A DNA stretch of 38,348 nt, taken from assembly GCF_025403375.1 (NCBI RefSeq), contig NZ_JAMPTM010000030.1, forward strand, positions 1 to 38,348, written 5' to 3'. Origin of the DNA: Frankia gtarii (GTDB lineage Bacteria; Actinomycetota; Actinomycetes; Frankiales; Frankiaceae). This document shows, one piece after another, positions 26,613-35,047 of this stretch. The position numbers were made by a program, and so were the translations under genes. Each line of letters starts with the position of its first letter. The first letter of the stretch is position 1. A model generated the notes under the pieces. The model did no database searches, was not told the origin of the DNA, and saw nothing but the letters and a program-made list of their open reading frames with translations.

Positions 26613-26751
26613 CCCGGCCGCGCCCGTCGCCGAGGTCGTAGACCATCGCTGGCGGGCGCCACCGAGTCTGTGGGGAAGCCGGGAGTCCGGCCGGCGGCCG
26701 CGCGGAAGGCCGGAAGCCCGCCGGGCTTCCGTGGTCGCGCGGCGTTCGCCG

Positions 26752-27180
26752 TCAGTGCGGGAGCAGGAACTCCGCCGCGCTGGCGATGGCCACACCGCCG
26801 GTCTGGCGCGCGCAGCTCAGGTCCACCGAGACCAGCCGGCCCGCCGGCTGTTCCTCGATGGCCGTCACCACCCCGGAGCAGGTCAGCACGTCGTCCGGCC
26901 AGACCTGCTCGCGGAAGCGGACGTGGAAGCGGCGGATGTTCTCCGCACCCAACCAGTCGGTGGCGAAGGTGGCCAGCAGGGCCGCCTGGTGCATCCCCTG
27001 GGAGAAGACCGACGGGTAGCCGGCGCGCTGGGCGAACGTGTCGTCGTAGTGCATCGGGTTGAGGTCGCCGGACGCCCCCGAGTAGCGGACGAACATCTGC
27101 CGGGTGAGCGGGCCGAACGAGCGGGGCTCGGGGGAGGAGCCCACCGCGAGGTCGGCGAGGGTGGTTCCGGGGGCCGTCAT
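26752..27180 (-). CDS. MaoC-family (R)-specific enoyl-CoA hydratase subunit
   Basis: 142 aa hot-dog protein. The hydratase 2 motif is complete: YSGASGDLNPMHYDDTFAQRAG with catalytic Asp39 and His44, and SVFSQGMHQAALLATF as the long hot-dog helix. The ATG overlaps the stop of the upstream MaoC-N gene as ATGA. Such side-by-side genes encode heteromeric hydratases, for example ChsH1/ChsH2 of mycobacterial steroid side-chain catabolism, in which one partner has the catalytic residues. It should hydrate an enoyl-CoA intermediate. Confidence 0.92.
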   Translation of the reverse strand: MTAPGTTLADLAVGSSPEPRSFGPLTRQMFVRYSGASGDLNPMHYDDTFAQRAGYPSVFSQGMHQAALLATFATDWLGAENIRRFHVRFREQVWPDDVLTCSGVVTAIEEQPAGRLVSVDLSCARQTGGVAIASAAEFLLPH

Positions 27181-27665
27181 GCCTTCTCCTCCGTCCCCGT
27201 GGCCCCGTCGGCCCTGGGCTGCGCGGTCTTGGCCGGTTCCGCGGTCTTGGTGGCCTTCGCGGTCTCGATGTAGGTCGCGCGGCCCTCGGCGACCAGGGTG
27301 CCCGCCTCGTCGCGGAACTCGGTGACGATGACGGCGAACTTCATGGTGCCCCCGCGCCGGCCGGGCTTCTCGTAACGCTCGGCGAGGCGCTCGGCGGCGT
27401 AGAGGGTCTGCCCGGCGCGCGGCGGCGGCCCGTGGAAGATGTACTCCTGCTCGCCGTGCAGCAGCCGGCGGCGGTCGAACCCGTGCGGCACGCGGGCGCC
27501 CTCGGGCGCCCAGCGGTTGGCGTTGATCAGGAACGTCGGCGGGACCACGGCGTCCGGGTGCTGGTATTCCGGCGCCTCGGACTGCATGGCGAGGGCGAAC
27601 TCACGGATCTTGCCGCGTTCGATCGGGAACTCCCACGCGGTGCCCGCCTCGCTGGGTGCGCTCAT
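27177..27665 (-). CDS. MaoC-like N-terminal dehydratase partner subunit
   Basis: 162 aa hot-dog protein of the FAS1-like dehydratase/MaoC-N type. It starts EFPIERGKIREFALAMQSEAP and has PTFLINANRW and FHGPPPRAGQTLYAAERL, typical of the HadA/ChsH2 N-domain, and it lacks the Asp-His hydratase motif, which the next gene supplies. ATG at 27665 is used because GGAG lies five bases ahead; a GTG immediately upstream is too close. The C-terminus is a low-complexity Ala/Lys/Thr tail (AKATKTAEPAKTAQP) made of imperfect DNA repeats at 27221-27266. Confidence 0.9.
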   Translation of the reverse strand: MSAPSEAGTAWEFPIERGKIREFALAMQSEAPEYQHPDAVVPPTFLINANRWAPEGARVPHGFDRRRLLHGEQEYIFHGPPPRAGQTLYAAERLAERYEKPGRRGGTMKFAVIVTEFRDEAGTLVAEGRATYIETAKATKTAEPAKTAQPRADGATGTEEKA

Positions 27666-27869
27666 CACTGCTCCGTCGGGTCGTCGGTCGAGGTGGTCAG
27701 GCGGTGCACCCGGGGTCGCGATCTAACCGACCCGTCGCCGGGCGGCGCCGTCGTGCTGCCTGCTGCGCCACCGTGACGTGCTGCACGCTAGCAGGAGGCA
27801 GACCAACTATCTAACGCTGCCGTCATTTGTGTCCGTCGCCGTGTCCGCCGCCTTCGCGAGCGGCACGGC

Positions 27870-28946
27870 TCAGGCTGCGACGCGGTCGAGGCCGCGGCGG
27901 ATCATCGTGATGGTGCGGCGCGCGTACGAGGACGCGACCCGCTCCGGCAGCCCGCCGCTGGTCATCAGCAGCACACCGAGGCGGCTGTTGATCAGCGTCA
28001 TGACGGTGGCGGCGAGCAGTTCGTAGTAGTCGATGTGCTCGACCGGTCGGCCGGACAGCTCCTGGTAGCCGGCGATGATCGCGGCCCGGTCGGGCACGCC
28101 CTCCAGCCGGGTCAGGCCCTGCGCCTCGCAGAGGAAGTCCTCGAACATCAGCCACCAGCCGAGGTCGATGCCGGGCGGGCCGACGGTGGCCGTCTCCCAG
28201 TCGAACATCGCCCGCACGGACTGGTCGGCACCGAAGCTGATGTTGCCGACCCGGGCGTCGCCCCACACGATGCCGGCGGAGGAGTCGTCGGGACGCTCGC
28301 GCACCAGATGGTCCACGGCCGCGGCCACGGTGTCCGGCTCCCAGCGCAGGCTCGGCTGCGCCCAGGTGTGCCAGTCGCGCAGTGCCGCCAGATAGCGGTC
28401 GAGGGCGGTTCCGGTCCCCGCGGGGGACAGGAAGTCGAAGCCGTCGCGCACGTCGATGCGGTGCAGCGCGACCAGGGAGGCGAGCGCGTTGTCGTGCAGC
28501 CGGGTCCGTTCGCCGGGGGTGAGCTCGACCGTCCAGCCCTTGGCGTGCCAGCTCGGGACATCGCCGGGCACCTGGCCGTCGACCCGGCCCATCAGGTAGA
28601 ACGGCGAGCCCAGCACGGTGGGATCCGGCTCGATGAACCAGATGGTCGGCACCGGCACGCCCGGGTGCGGGGCGAGCGCCTGCATGATCCGCGCCTGGCG
28701 GACCGCGTCGGGGGTCACGAAGAGCTGGTGACCGGTGGGTTCGATGCGCAGCACGAGGTCCTCGGTGCGGCGCGGGCCGTCCGCCGGGGTCCAGGTCAGG
28801 TGCAGGTAGAGGGTCTCGTTGGAGTAGCCGGCCTTGGGTGAGGTCAGCGGCGAGATCTCCACCCCGGTGGCGCCGTGCCGATCCTGCAGCCATCCCCGCA
28901 GGACCTCCCGGGTCGCCTCGAGATCGCGTCGTGCCGTGGTGGCCAT
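27870..28946 (-). CDS. Aminoglycoside phosphotransferase-fold protein (ACAD10-like kinase family)
   Basis: 358 aa kinase-fold protein of the APH superfamily. The ATP-lobe signature is SPKAGYSNETLYL and DLVLRIEP with its Lys/Arg region; the catalytic loop is IVWGDARVGN (Asp230, Asn235; the usual His is Trp), and the metal-binding Asp is Asp249 in FDWETATVGPPGIDLGW. AGAAGGAG precedes the ATG. In actinobacteria this group often lies beside acyl-CoA dehydrogenase or steroid and fatty acid genes, rather than acting in drug resistance. It is divergent from the LLM enzyme with 89 bp between. Substrate unknown. Confidence 0.87.
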   Translation of the reverse strand: MATTARRDLEATREVLRGWLQDRHGATGVEISPLTSPKAGYSNETLYLHLTWTPADGPRRTEDLVLRIEPTGHQLFVTPDAVRQARIMQALAPHPGVPVPTIWFIEPDPTVLGSPFYLMGRVDGQVPGDVPSWHAKGWTVELTPGERTRLHDNALASLVALHRIDVRDGFDFLSPAGTGTALDRYLAALRDWHTWAQPSLRWEPDTVAAAVDHLVRERPDDSSAGIVWGDARVGNISFGADQSVRAMFDWETATVGPPGIDLGWWLMFEDFLCEAQGLTRLEGVPDRAAIIAGYQELSGRPVEHIDYYELLAATVMTLINSRLGVLLMTSGGLPERVASSYARRTITMIRRGLDRVAA

Positions 28947-29012
28947 CCTGACTCCTTCTGCCGGCGTGCCCCGGTTCCCGGCCGCCCGGAGCGGCTGATC
29001 ACCCAGATACTA

Positions 29013-29024
29013 GACACGGATGTC
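29013..29024. promoter_or_regulatory. GACA-N4-TGTC palindrome between divergent genes
   Basis: GACACGGATGTC sits 12 bases before the LLM start and 67 from the phosphotransferase start. Matching bases extend outward imperfectly (TAGACA and TCTGACA). This resembles a TetR-type operator; no regulator gene is adjacent. Confidence 0.35.
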
Positions 29025-29035
29025 AGAATAGGGGC

Positions 29036-30133
29036 ATGACGACGAACAGGGATCGCGATCGGACCGGCACCGCCCGGGTGGCGGAGCGCCTCGGTGCCTA
29101 CGTGCTGCCCGGCCGGGTCGCCGATCCGCGTCCCGCGATCGGGCAGGCACAGACCGCCGAGCACCTCGGACTTGGCACGGTATGGCTCAGCGAGCGGTGG
29201 GGGACGAAGGACTTCGGGGTGCTCGCGGGCGCCATCGGCCAGGCCACCAGCCGGGTGCGGATCGCCTCGGGCATCACCCACTTCCTCGTGCGCCATCCCG
29301 TCGTGCTGGCCTCCACCGCGATGACGGCGCAGGCGCTGACCGGTGGTCGCCTGACGTTGGGCTTCGGGCGTTCGGTCGGCCCGATGTGGAAGGCCGTGGG
29401 CCTGCCGGCGATGACCAACCAGGTGCTCGTCGACTCCGCCGACATGCTGCGCCGGCTGTGCCGGGGGGAGAAGGTCTCCTACGACGGTCCCGCCGGGCGC
29501 TTCCCGGTCATGCGCCTGGGCGACCTGCCCGACGTGGCGCCGCCGGAGCTGGTGTTCGCCGCGATCGGCCCGAAGAGCCTCGCGCTCGCCGGGGCGCATT
29601 TCGACGGCGCGCTGCTGCATCCCTTCCTCACCCCGGAGGCGGTCGCCCGCTCGGTGGCGATCGTGCACAAGGCCGCGGCCGAGGCGGGGCGCGACCCGTC
29701 GACGGTGAAGGTCTACGCCACCGTCGTGGTCGCCCCCGACCTCACCGACGAGGAGGAGACCGCGGTGGTCGGCGCGCGGGCGGTGACCTACTTCCAGATC
29801 CCGGGCTTCGGTGAGCGCCTCGCCGGGGTGAACGAGTGGGGCGTCGAGCCGCTGGCGGCGCTGCGGTCCCATCCGCTGATGGTCGGCCTGCGGGGCTCGG
29901 CCGACAACGTCTTCACCCGCCACCAGCTCCTCGACGTCGCCGCCACCCTGCCCCCGTCGTGGCTGACCGACGCCGCCGCGGTGGGCTCCGCGGGCGAGTG
30001 CGCCGCCCGTCTCGACGCCTATCTTGACGCCGGTGCCGACGAGCTGGTCCTGCACGGCTCCACCCCGGAGCTGCTCGGTCCGGTCCTGCAGCACTTCGCC
30101 GCCCGGACGCAGGCGTTCCCAGCCGGTGCGTAG
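29036..30133 (+). CDS. LLM-class F420-dependent oxidoreductase
   Basis: TIM-barrel flavin/F420 enzyme, 365 aa. It opens GAYVLPGRVADPRPAI, then AEHLGLGTVWLSERWGTKDFGVLAGAIGQAT, ASGITHFLVRHPVVLASTAMTAQALTGGRLTLGFGRS, all landmarks of the luciferase-like family, with the AAIGPKSLALAGAHFDGALLHPF segment near residue 180. Its similarity to F420 rather than FMN members is a family-level judgement. The ATG is close to a palindrome and may have a very short leader. It begins the rightward oxidative block. Confidence 0.88.
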   Translation: MTTNRDRDRTGTARVAERLGAYVLPGRVADPRPAIGQAQTAEHLGLGTVWLSERWGTKDFGVLAGAIGQATSRVRIASGITHFLVRHPVVLASTAMTAQALTGGRLTLGFGRSVGPMWKAVGLPAMTNQVLVDSADMLRRLCRGEKVSYDGPAGRFPVMRLGDLPDVAPPELVFAAIGPKSLALAGAHFDGALLHPFLTPEAVARSVAIVHKAAAEAGRDPSTVKVYATVVVAPDLTDEEETAVVGARAVTYFQIPGFGERLAGVNEWGVEPLAALRSHPLMVGLRGSADNVFTRHQLLDVAATLPPSWLTDAAAVGSAGECAARLDAYLDAGADELVLHGSTPELLGPVLQHFAARTQAFPAGA

Positions 30134-30149
30134 TCGGCGCGGGTACTGT

Positions 30150-30178
30150 TTGCACATCGGTGACATGAACGCCAGAAT
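30150..30178 (+). promoter_or_regulatory. Candidate promoter of the ALDH-ADH-P450 operon
   Basis: TTGCAC (30150-30155), a 17-base spacer and CAGAAT (30173-30178). The start near 30185 would leave about 98 nt before the ALDH start. Confidence 0.35.
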
Positions 30179-30282
30179 CAAGTGATCATACGGTCGGGCG
30201 GGTGCCCGGGCGTCGACGGCCTCGGGCCGGTCCGGTCGTGGCCCGGCCGCCCGACCTGATCATCAGTGGGAAAGAGACCTCC

Positions 30283-31728
30283 TTGCACACCCACGAGAAT
30301 CTCTTCATCGGCGGCTGGGTGCCGCCGGCCTCGTCCCGGGTGATCGACGTGTTCTCCCCGGCGACCGAGGAGCCGATCGGGCGCGTGCCGAGCGCCTCGA
30401 TCGCCGACGTCGACGCGGCGGTGGCCGCCGCCCGAGGCGCCTTCGACACCGGCCCCTGGCCGGCGCTCGACCCCGCCGAGCGCGCGCAGATCGTCGGCCG
30501 GCTCGGCAAGGCGATCCGGGCCCGGGCGGAGGAGTTCGCCGATCTGATCTCCGCGGAGGTCGGCTCGCCGCGCGCGTGGTCGACCGTCGGCCAGGTCGGG
30601 ATCGCCACGGCCGTGTTCGCCACCTACAGCGGCATCGGCAAGCGCTACGAGTGGGAGACGACCCGCCCGGGCGGCTTCGGCGGCCCGGTGCGCGTGCGGC
30701 AGGTGCCCGTCGGCGTGGTCGGCGCCATCGTGCCGTGGAACGCGCCGCTGTTCGTCGCCGCGCTCAAGCTCGCCCCGGCGCTGCTGGCCGGCTGCACCGT
30801 CGTGCTCAAGCCGGCCCCGCAGACCCCCCTGCACACCTACCTGCTCGCCGAGGCGGCGGTGGAGGCGGGCCTGCCCCCGGGCGTGCTGTCCATCGTCCCC
30901 GGTGAGGCCGCGGCCAGCGAGCACCTGGTCCGCCACCCCGGCGTCGACAAGATCAGCTTTACCGGGTCGACGGCGGTCGGCCGCCGCATCGGCGAGCTGT
31001 GCGCGCGTGACCTGCGCCGGTTCACGCTGGAGCTCGGCGGCAAGTCCGCGGCGATCCTGCTGCCCGACGTCGACCTCGGCGCGGGCACGGTTGAGGCGAT
31101 CGTCGGCGGGGCGATGTCCAACGGCGGGCAGATCTGCGTCTCCCAGACCCGCGTGCTCGCCCCCCGCGACCGCTACGACGAGGTCGTCGACGCGCTCGGC
31201 GCCCGCATCGGCGCGCTCACCGTCGGCGACCCGCGCGACCCCGCCACCGAGGTCGGCCCGCTGATCTCCAGCCAGGCCCGCGAGCGGGTCGAGGGCTACC
31301 TGAGCTCCGCCGAGGCCGACGGCGCCCGGCTGGTCACCGGCGGGGGTCGGCCCAAGGGCCTCGACCGCGGCTGGTACGTCGAGCCGACGCTGTTCGCCGG
31401 CGTCGACAACGGCATGCGGGTCGCCCGGGAAGAGATCTTCGGCCCGGTCATGGTCGTGATTGCCTACGACGGCGTCGACGACGCGGTGCGCATCGCCAAC
31501 GACTCCGACTACGGCCTGGCGGGCGCGGTCTGGACGACCGACATCGCCGCGGGCGAGGCGGTTGCCGGCCGGATCCGCGCCGGCGGCGTCGGGGTGAACT
31601 CCAGCGCCGGGATGGACCTCGGCAGCCCGTTCGGCGGGTTCAAGCAGTCCGGCATCGGCCGCGAGGGCGGTCCGGAGGGGCTGGCGTCCTACACGGAATA
31701 CCAGTCGATCATCCTGCCGGTGGGGTGA
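30283..31728 (+). CDS. NAD(P)-dependent aldehyde dehydrogenase
   Basis: 481 aa from a TTG start, chosen because AAAGAG lies six bases ahead and HTHENLFIGGWVPPAS is the family N-terminus; GTG 30238 and ATG-like starts further up give Arg/Pro-rich extensions. The signatures are PWNAPLF, FTGSTAVGRRI (NAD loop), LELGGKSA with Glu250 as general base, GGQICVSQTR with Cys285 as nucleophile, and EEIFGPV. The C-terminus FGGFKQSGIGREGG is typical. It should oxidise the aldehyde produced by the downstream alcohol dehydrogenase to an acid. Confidence 0.93.
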   Translation: MHTHENLFIGGWVPPASSRVIDVFSPATEEPIGRVPSASIADVDAAVAAARGAFDTGPWPALDPAERAQIVGRLGKAIRARAEEFADLISAEVGSPRAWSTVGQVGIATAVFATYSGIGKRYEWETTRPGGFGGPVRVRQVPVGVVGAIVPWNAPLFVAALKLAPALLAGCTVVLKPAPQTPLHTYLLAEAAVEAGLPPGVLSIVPGEAAASEHLVRHPGVDKISFTGSTAVGRRIGELCARDLRRFTLELGGKSAAILLPDVDLGAGTVEAIVGGAMSNGGQICVSQTRVLAPRDRYDEVVDALGARIGALTVGDPRDPATEVGPLISSQARERVEGYLSSAEADGARLVTGGGRPKGLDRGWYVEPTLFAGVDNGMRVAREEIFGPVMVVIAYDGVDDAVRIANDSDYGLAGAVWTTDIAAGEAVAGRIRAGGVGVNSSAGMDLGSPFGGFKQSGIGREGGPEGLASYTEYQSIILPVG

Positions 31729-31776
31729 ACCCCAGCGGACCGACTGGACCATCAGCGACGAGAGGACCACACGACA

Positions 31777-32904
31777 GTGCAGACCAAGGCCGCGGTGCTC
31801 TGGGAGGCGAACGCCCCGTGGGCGGTCGAGACGATCGAGCTCGACTCGCCCAAGCACGACGAGGTGCTGGTCGAGCTCCACGCCTCCGGCATCTGCCACT
31901 CCGACGAGCACCTCGTCACCCGGGACATGCCCTTCCGGATGCCGTGCATCGGCGGGCACGAGGGCGCCGGGGTCGTGCGCGAGGTCGGTGCGCACGTGTC
32001 CTGGCTCAAGCCCGGTGACCACGTCGTGTTCGGGTTCATGCCGTCGTGCGGGCGCTGCCCGTCCTGTTCGACCGGTCACCAGAGCCTGTGTGACCTCGGC
32101 GCGAAGCTCTACAGCGGGCGGCACATCTCCGATGACGGCTACCGCCACCACGCCCGCGGCGAGGACATCTCCACCGCCTGCCTGATCGGGTCGTTCGCCC
32201 ACCACACGGTGGTCAACGAGGCCAGCGTCATCAAGATCGACAATCACTACCCCCTCGACCGGGCCTGCCTGCTGGGCTGCGGGTTCGTCACCGGCTGGGG
32301 CTCGGCGGTCTACGCCGCCCAGGTCCGCCCGGGTGACGCGGTGGTGGTCGCCGGGGTCGGTGGCATCGGCGGCGCGGCCATCCAGGGCGCGAAGCTCGCC
32401 GGCGCCAAGGTGATCGTCGCGATCGAGCCGGTCGAGACGAAGAAGGACAAGGTCCTCGAGCTCGGCGCCACCCACGTCGCGACCTCCTGGCAGGAGGCGC
32501 CCGCCGTCGTCGCGGAGGCGACCTGGGACCGCGGCGCCGACGTGTTCATCTGCGCCATGGGCGTCGGGGACGGCAAACTGATCAAGAAGGCCCTGCGGAT
32601 GACGGCCAAGCGAGGCACACTCGTGGTCACCAACATCCACCCGGCGACGGAGACGTCCATCGACGTGAACCTGATGGACCTGACGCTGACCGAGAAGCGC
32701 ATCATCGGCACCCTCTACGGCTCGGGCAACCCGCGCGCCGACATCCCCAAGCTGCTGGAGCTGTCCAGCGTCGGCCAGGTCGACCTCGACATCATGGTGT
32801 CGCGGACCTACCCGCTCGAGGACATCAACGACGCGTTCGACGACCTGCGCGCCGGCACCAACCTGCGGGGCGTGCTGCGCTACCCGGCCGCCGACGCCGC
32901 CTGA
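31777..32904 (+). CDS. NDMA-dependent (mycofactocin-type) zinc alcohol dehydrogenase
   Basis: 375 aa medium-chain dehydrogenase. Cys40, His61 and Glu62 mark the catalytic zinc site, and Cys91, 94, 97 and 105 the structural zinc. The NAD site is GVGGIGGAAIQGAKLAGAKVI. The block LYSGRHISDDGYRHHARGEDIS and the C-terminus YGSGNPRADIPKLLELSSVGQVDLDIMVSRTYPLEDINDAF are those of the Rxyl_3153-type family, whose members keep NAD bound and pass electrons to mycofactocin. No mycofactocin gene is in the window. GTG start, 48 bp after the ALDH stop. Confidence 0.92.
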   Translation: MQTKAAVLWEANAPWAVETIELDSPKHDEVLVELHASGICHSDEHLVTRDMPFRMPCIGGHEGAGVVREVGAHVSWLKPGDHVVFGFMPSCGRCPSCSTGHQSLCDLGAKLYSGRHISDDGYRHHARGEDISTACLIGSFAHHTVVNEASVIKIDNHYPLDRACLLGCGFVTGWGSAVYAAQVRPGDAVVVAGVGGIGGAAIQGAKLAGAKVIVAIEPVETKKDKVLELGATHVATSWQEAPAVVAEATWDRGADVFICAMGVGDGKLIKKALRMTAKRGTLVVTNIHPATETSIDVNLMDLTLTEKRIIGTLYGSGNPRADIPKLLELSSVGQVDLDIMVSRTYPLEDINDAFDDLRAGTNLRGVLRYPAADAA

Positions 32905-33041
32905 TCCTCCCCCCGGTTGCCGCCCCCGAGCTCGCCGCTGCCAGCTTGCCGTACCAGCTCGCCGCCACCCGTCCGAACGACCACCGGAGCGCGCCGCATC
33001 CGTCCCGCGGTGCCGCCGCACAGCACGAGGAGAACCGGCCC

Positions 33042-34304
33042 ATGAGCCTGATCGCTGACGTCGACCTGGACGATCTCGACTGGTGGACCCGGCCTGCGGC
33101 CGAACGCGACGCCTACTTCGCGAGCGTGCGCGCGTCCGGGGAGCGCCCCCACTTCCCTGAACTCGACCTCGCCGGCAACACCCGGGGCCGCGGTTTCTAC
33201 GCGGTGACCCGCTACGCCGACGTGATGGAGGTCAGCCGCCGGCCCGAGGACTTCTGCTCCGGCGAGGGCACCAACATCTTCGACCAGCCGCTGGACCTGC
33301 GGGAGTTCTTCGGCTCCATCATCGCGATGGACAACCCGCAGCACGCCCGTCAGCGCCGGATCATCTCCCGCGGATTCACCGCGAAGAACCTCGAGGCGCT
33401 GCGCACCAACGTCGGCGAGGTCACCCGGGAGGTCCTCGGGGTCGTCGCGGAGAAGGGCGAGTGCGACTTCGTCACCGAGGTCGCCGCCCTCATCCCGCTG
33501 CGCATCGTCAACGACATGATGGGCATCCCGCGCAGCCAGGAGCAGTTCGTCTTCGAGTCGACGAACAAGCTGCTCGGCGCCAGCGACCCGGAGTACGTTC
33601 CGGACCAGAGCCCGCGCGGGGTCGCGAAGAACCTGTCCCGGGTCGGCGACGAATTCGCCGAGCTGCTGCGCGAGCTCGCCGCCGATCGGCAGCGCAACCC
33701 CGGTGACGACCTCATCAGCCTCCTCGTCGCCGCCGGGGACGAGAACCTCACCGCGCAGGAGCTCGCCTCCTTCTTCATCCTGCTGGTCGGCGCCGGCAAC
33801 GAGACCACCCGCAACGCGATCGCGCACGGCCTGCTGGCGCTGACCCAGTACCCCGACCAGCGGGCGCTGTGGGCCTCCGACATCGACGGTCTCACGCCGA
33901 CGGCCGTCGACGAGGTCGTCCGCTGGGCGTCGCCGGTGCTGCACATGCGCCGCACCGTCACCGCCGACGGGGTGCGCCTCGGCGACCAGGAGTTCACCGA
34001 GGGCGACAAGCTCGTGCTGTGGTACCGCTCGGCGAACCAGGACGAGTCGGTGTTCCCCGACGGCACCCGTTTCGACGTGCGCCGCGACCTCACCCCGCCG
34101 CACCTCGGCTTCGGCGCCCCCGGCCCGCATTTCTGCCTGGGCGCCCACCTGGCCCGCCTGGAGCTTTCCGTCGTGTTCAAGGCGCTCTTCGAGTACCTTC
34201 CCGACATCCATGCCACCGAGGAGCCGCAGTTCCTGCGGACGAACTTCCTCCACGGCATCAAGCACCTCAAGGCCGCCTACACCCCGACCACGGTCCGCGC
34301 CTGA
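33042..34304 (+). CDS. Cytochrome P450 (CYP124/125/142-like)
   Basis: 420 aa P450. The N-terminus DLDWWTRPAAERDAYFASVR, MDNPQHARQRRIISRGFT (C-helix), I-helix VGAGNETTRN, VDEVVRWASPVLHMRRT (ExxR) and heme loop FGAPGPHFCLG with Cys365 are all present. The heme loop with Pro is of the kind seen in mycobacterial sterol- and terpenoid-oxidising P450s, so terminal hydroxylation of an isoprenoid-like chain is a reasonable guess. GAGGAG precedes the ATG. No ferredoxin gene lies beside it; the one at 21421 might be shared. Confidence 0.94.
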   Translation: MSLIADVDLDDLDWWTRPAAERDAYFASVRASGERPHFPELDLAGNTRGRGFYAVTRYADVMEVSRRPEDFCSGEGTNIFDQPLDLREFFGSIIAMDNPQHARQRRIISRGFTAKNLEALRTNVGEVTREVLGVVAEKGECDFVTEVAALIPLRIVNDMMGIPRSQEQFVFESTNKLLGASDPEYVPDQSPRGVAKNLSRVGDEFAELLRELAADRQRNPGDDLISLLVAAGDENLTAQELASFFILLVGAGNETTRNAIAHGLLALTQYPDQRALWASDIDGLTPTAVDEVVRWASPVLHMRRTVTADGVRLGDQEFTEGDKLVLWYRSANQDESVFPDGTRFDVRRDLTPPHLGFGAPGPHFCLGAHLARLELSVVFKALFEYLPDIHATEEPQFLRTNFLHGIKHLKAAYTPTTVRA

Positions 34305-34348
34305 CCGCCCTCGAGGCGCATGCAACACCCCACACTCTGGAGGCCACG

Positions 34349-34957
34349 TTGAGCCACCCCCGCGAAGAAGTGGAAGCCGCCTTCAAGAACTACTACTTAC
34401 TCGGCCCCGTCGCCGAGGACTGGAAGCGCTGGGCGCACGAGTGCTTCACCGAGGACGCCTGGTACAAGGACCACTACTGGGGCACCTTCAACGGCCAGGA
34501 CGAGATCGAGGAGTACCTCGACGTCACCATGTCCTGGTCGCCGGGCACCTACACGCCGATGATCTGGTACACGATCGACGGTGACACGGTGGTCTGGAAG
34601 GGCATCAACTGGGCCGACAACTACAAGATCCCGGGCGGCCCCAAGGTCGGCGCCGAGTCGATCCAGATTCTGGAGTACGCCGGCAACGGGCAGTTCAAGT
34701 CCGAAGAGGACTACTGGATCGCCTACGAGATGAAGCGTTTCGGCAAGTGGTACGCCGAGTTCGGCCAGCCGTACTCGCCCGGCGACATCAAGCTGACCCG
34801 TGACGACTGGGGCACCTGGATCGACTGGGCCCGCCCCGAGCCCGGCCACGAGCCGCGCCCGTCCTGGGTGGACCGTCCGGGCCTGAAGCCGACGTTCAAC
34901 GTCAAGGAGATCGGCTTCGGCGTGCGTAACCCGACGATCGACGACCCGATCGAGTAG
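34349..34957 (+). CDS. NTF2/SnoaL-like protein
   Basis: 202 aa protein with an NTF2-like fold, starting at TTG 34349, set by GGAGG six bases upstream. The first 110 residues show the cone-shaped fold pattern: a helical part (VEAAFKNYYLLGPVAEDWKRWAHECFTEDAWYKD), WGTFNGQDEIEEYLD, then strands ending VGAESIQILEYAGNGQF. The remaining part is rich in Trp, Tyr and acidic residues, with a conserved-looking tail. The family contains isomerases, dehydratases and non-enzymatic ligand binders, so the reaction is unknown. It ends in a repeated 18-bp unit that contains its own stop. Confidence 0.8.
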   Translation: MSHPREEVEAAFKNYYLLGPVAEDWKRWAHECFTEDAWYKDHYWGTFNGQDEIEEYLDVTMSWSPGTYTPMIWYTIDGDTVVWKGINWADNYKIPGGPKVGAESIQILEYAGNGQFKSEEDYWIAYEMKRFGKWYAEFGQPYSPGDIKLTRDDWGTWIDWARPEPGHEPRPSWVDRPGLKPTFNVKEIGFGVRNPTIDDPIE

Positions 34958-34998
34958 CCAGTCCCGATCGAGTAGCCAGTCCCGATCGAGTAGCCAGT
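34945..34998 (+). repeat. Three tandem 18-bp repeats containing the stop codon
   Basis: CCCGATCGAGTAGCCAGT is present in three perfect copies at 34945, 34963 and 34981. Each has TAG in the gene frame, so the gene end is followed by two more in-frame stops. Confidence 0.9.
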
Positions 34999-35000
34999 CC

Positions 35001-35033
35001 CGGCCGGGGCACCGTCATCCGGTGCCCCGGCCG
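35001..35033. terminator. Strong bidirectional hairpin
   Basis: Perfect 14-bp stem CGGCCGGGGCACCG with its complement at 35020-35033 and a 5-nt loop, between the convergent NTF2-like and cupin genes. Confidence 0.75.
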
Positions 35034-35047
35034 TCGCGCGTGGCCGG

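Noticed and set aside
30178-33021. 947-codon open frame on the minus strand
   Set aside because: It is the Arg/Gly/Asp-rich antisense shadow of the ALDH and ADH genes, whose families are clear on the plus strand.
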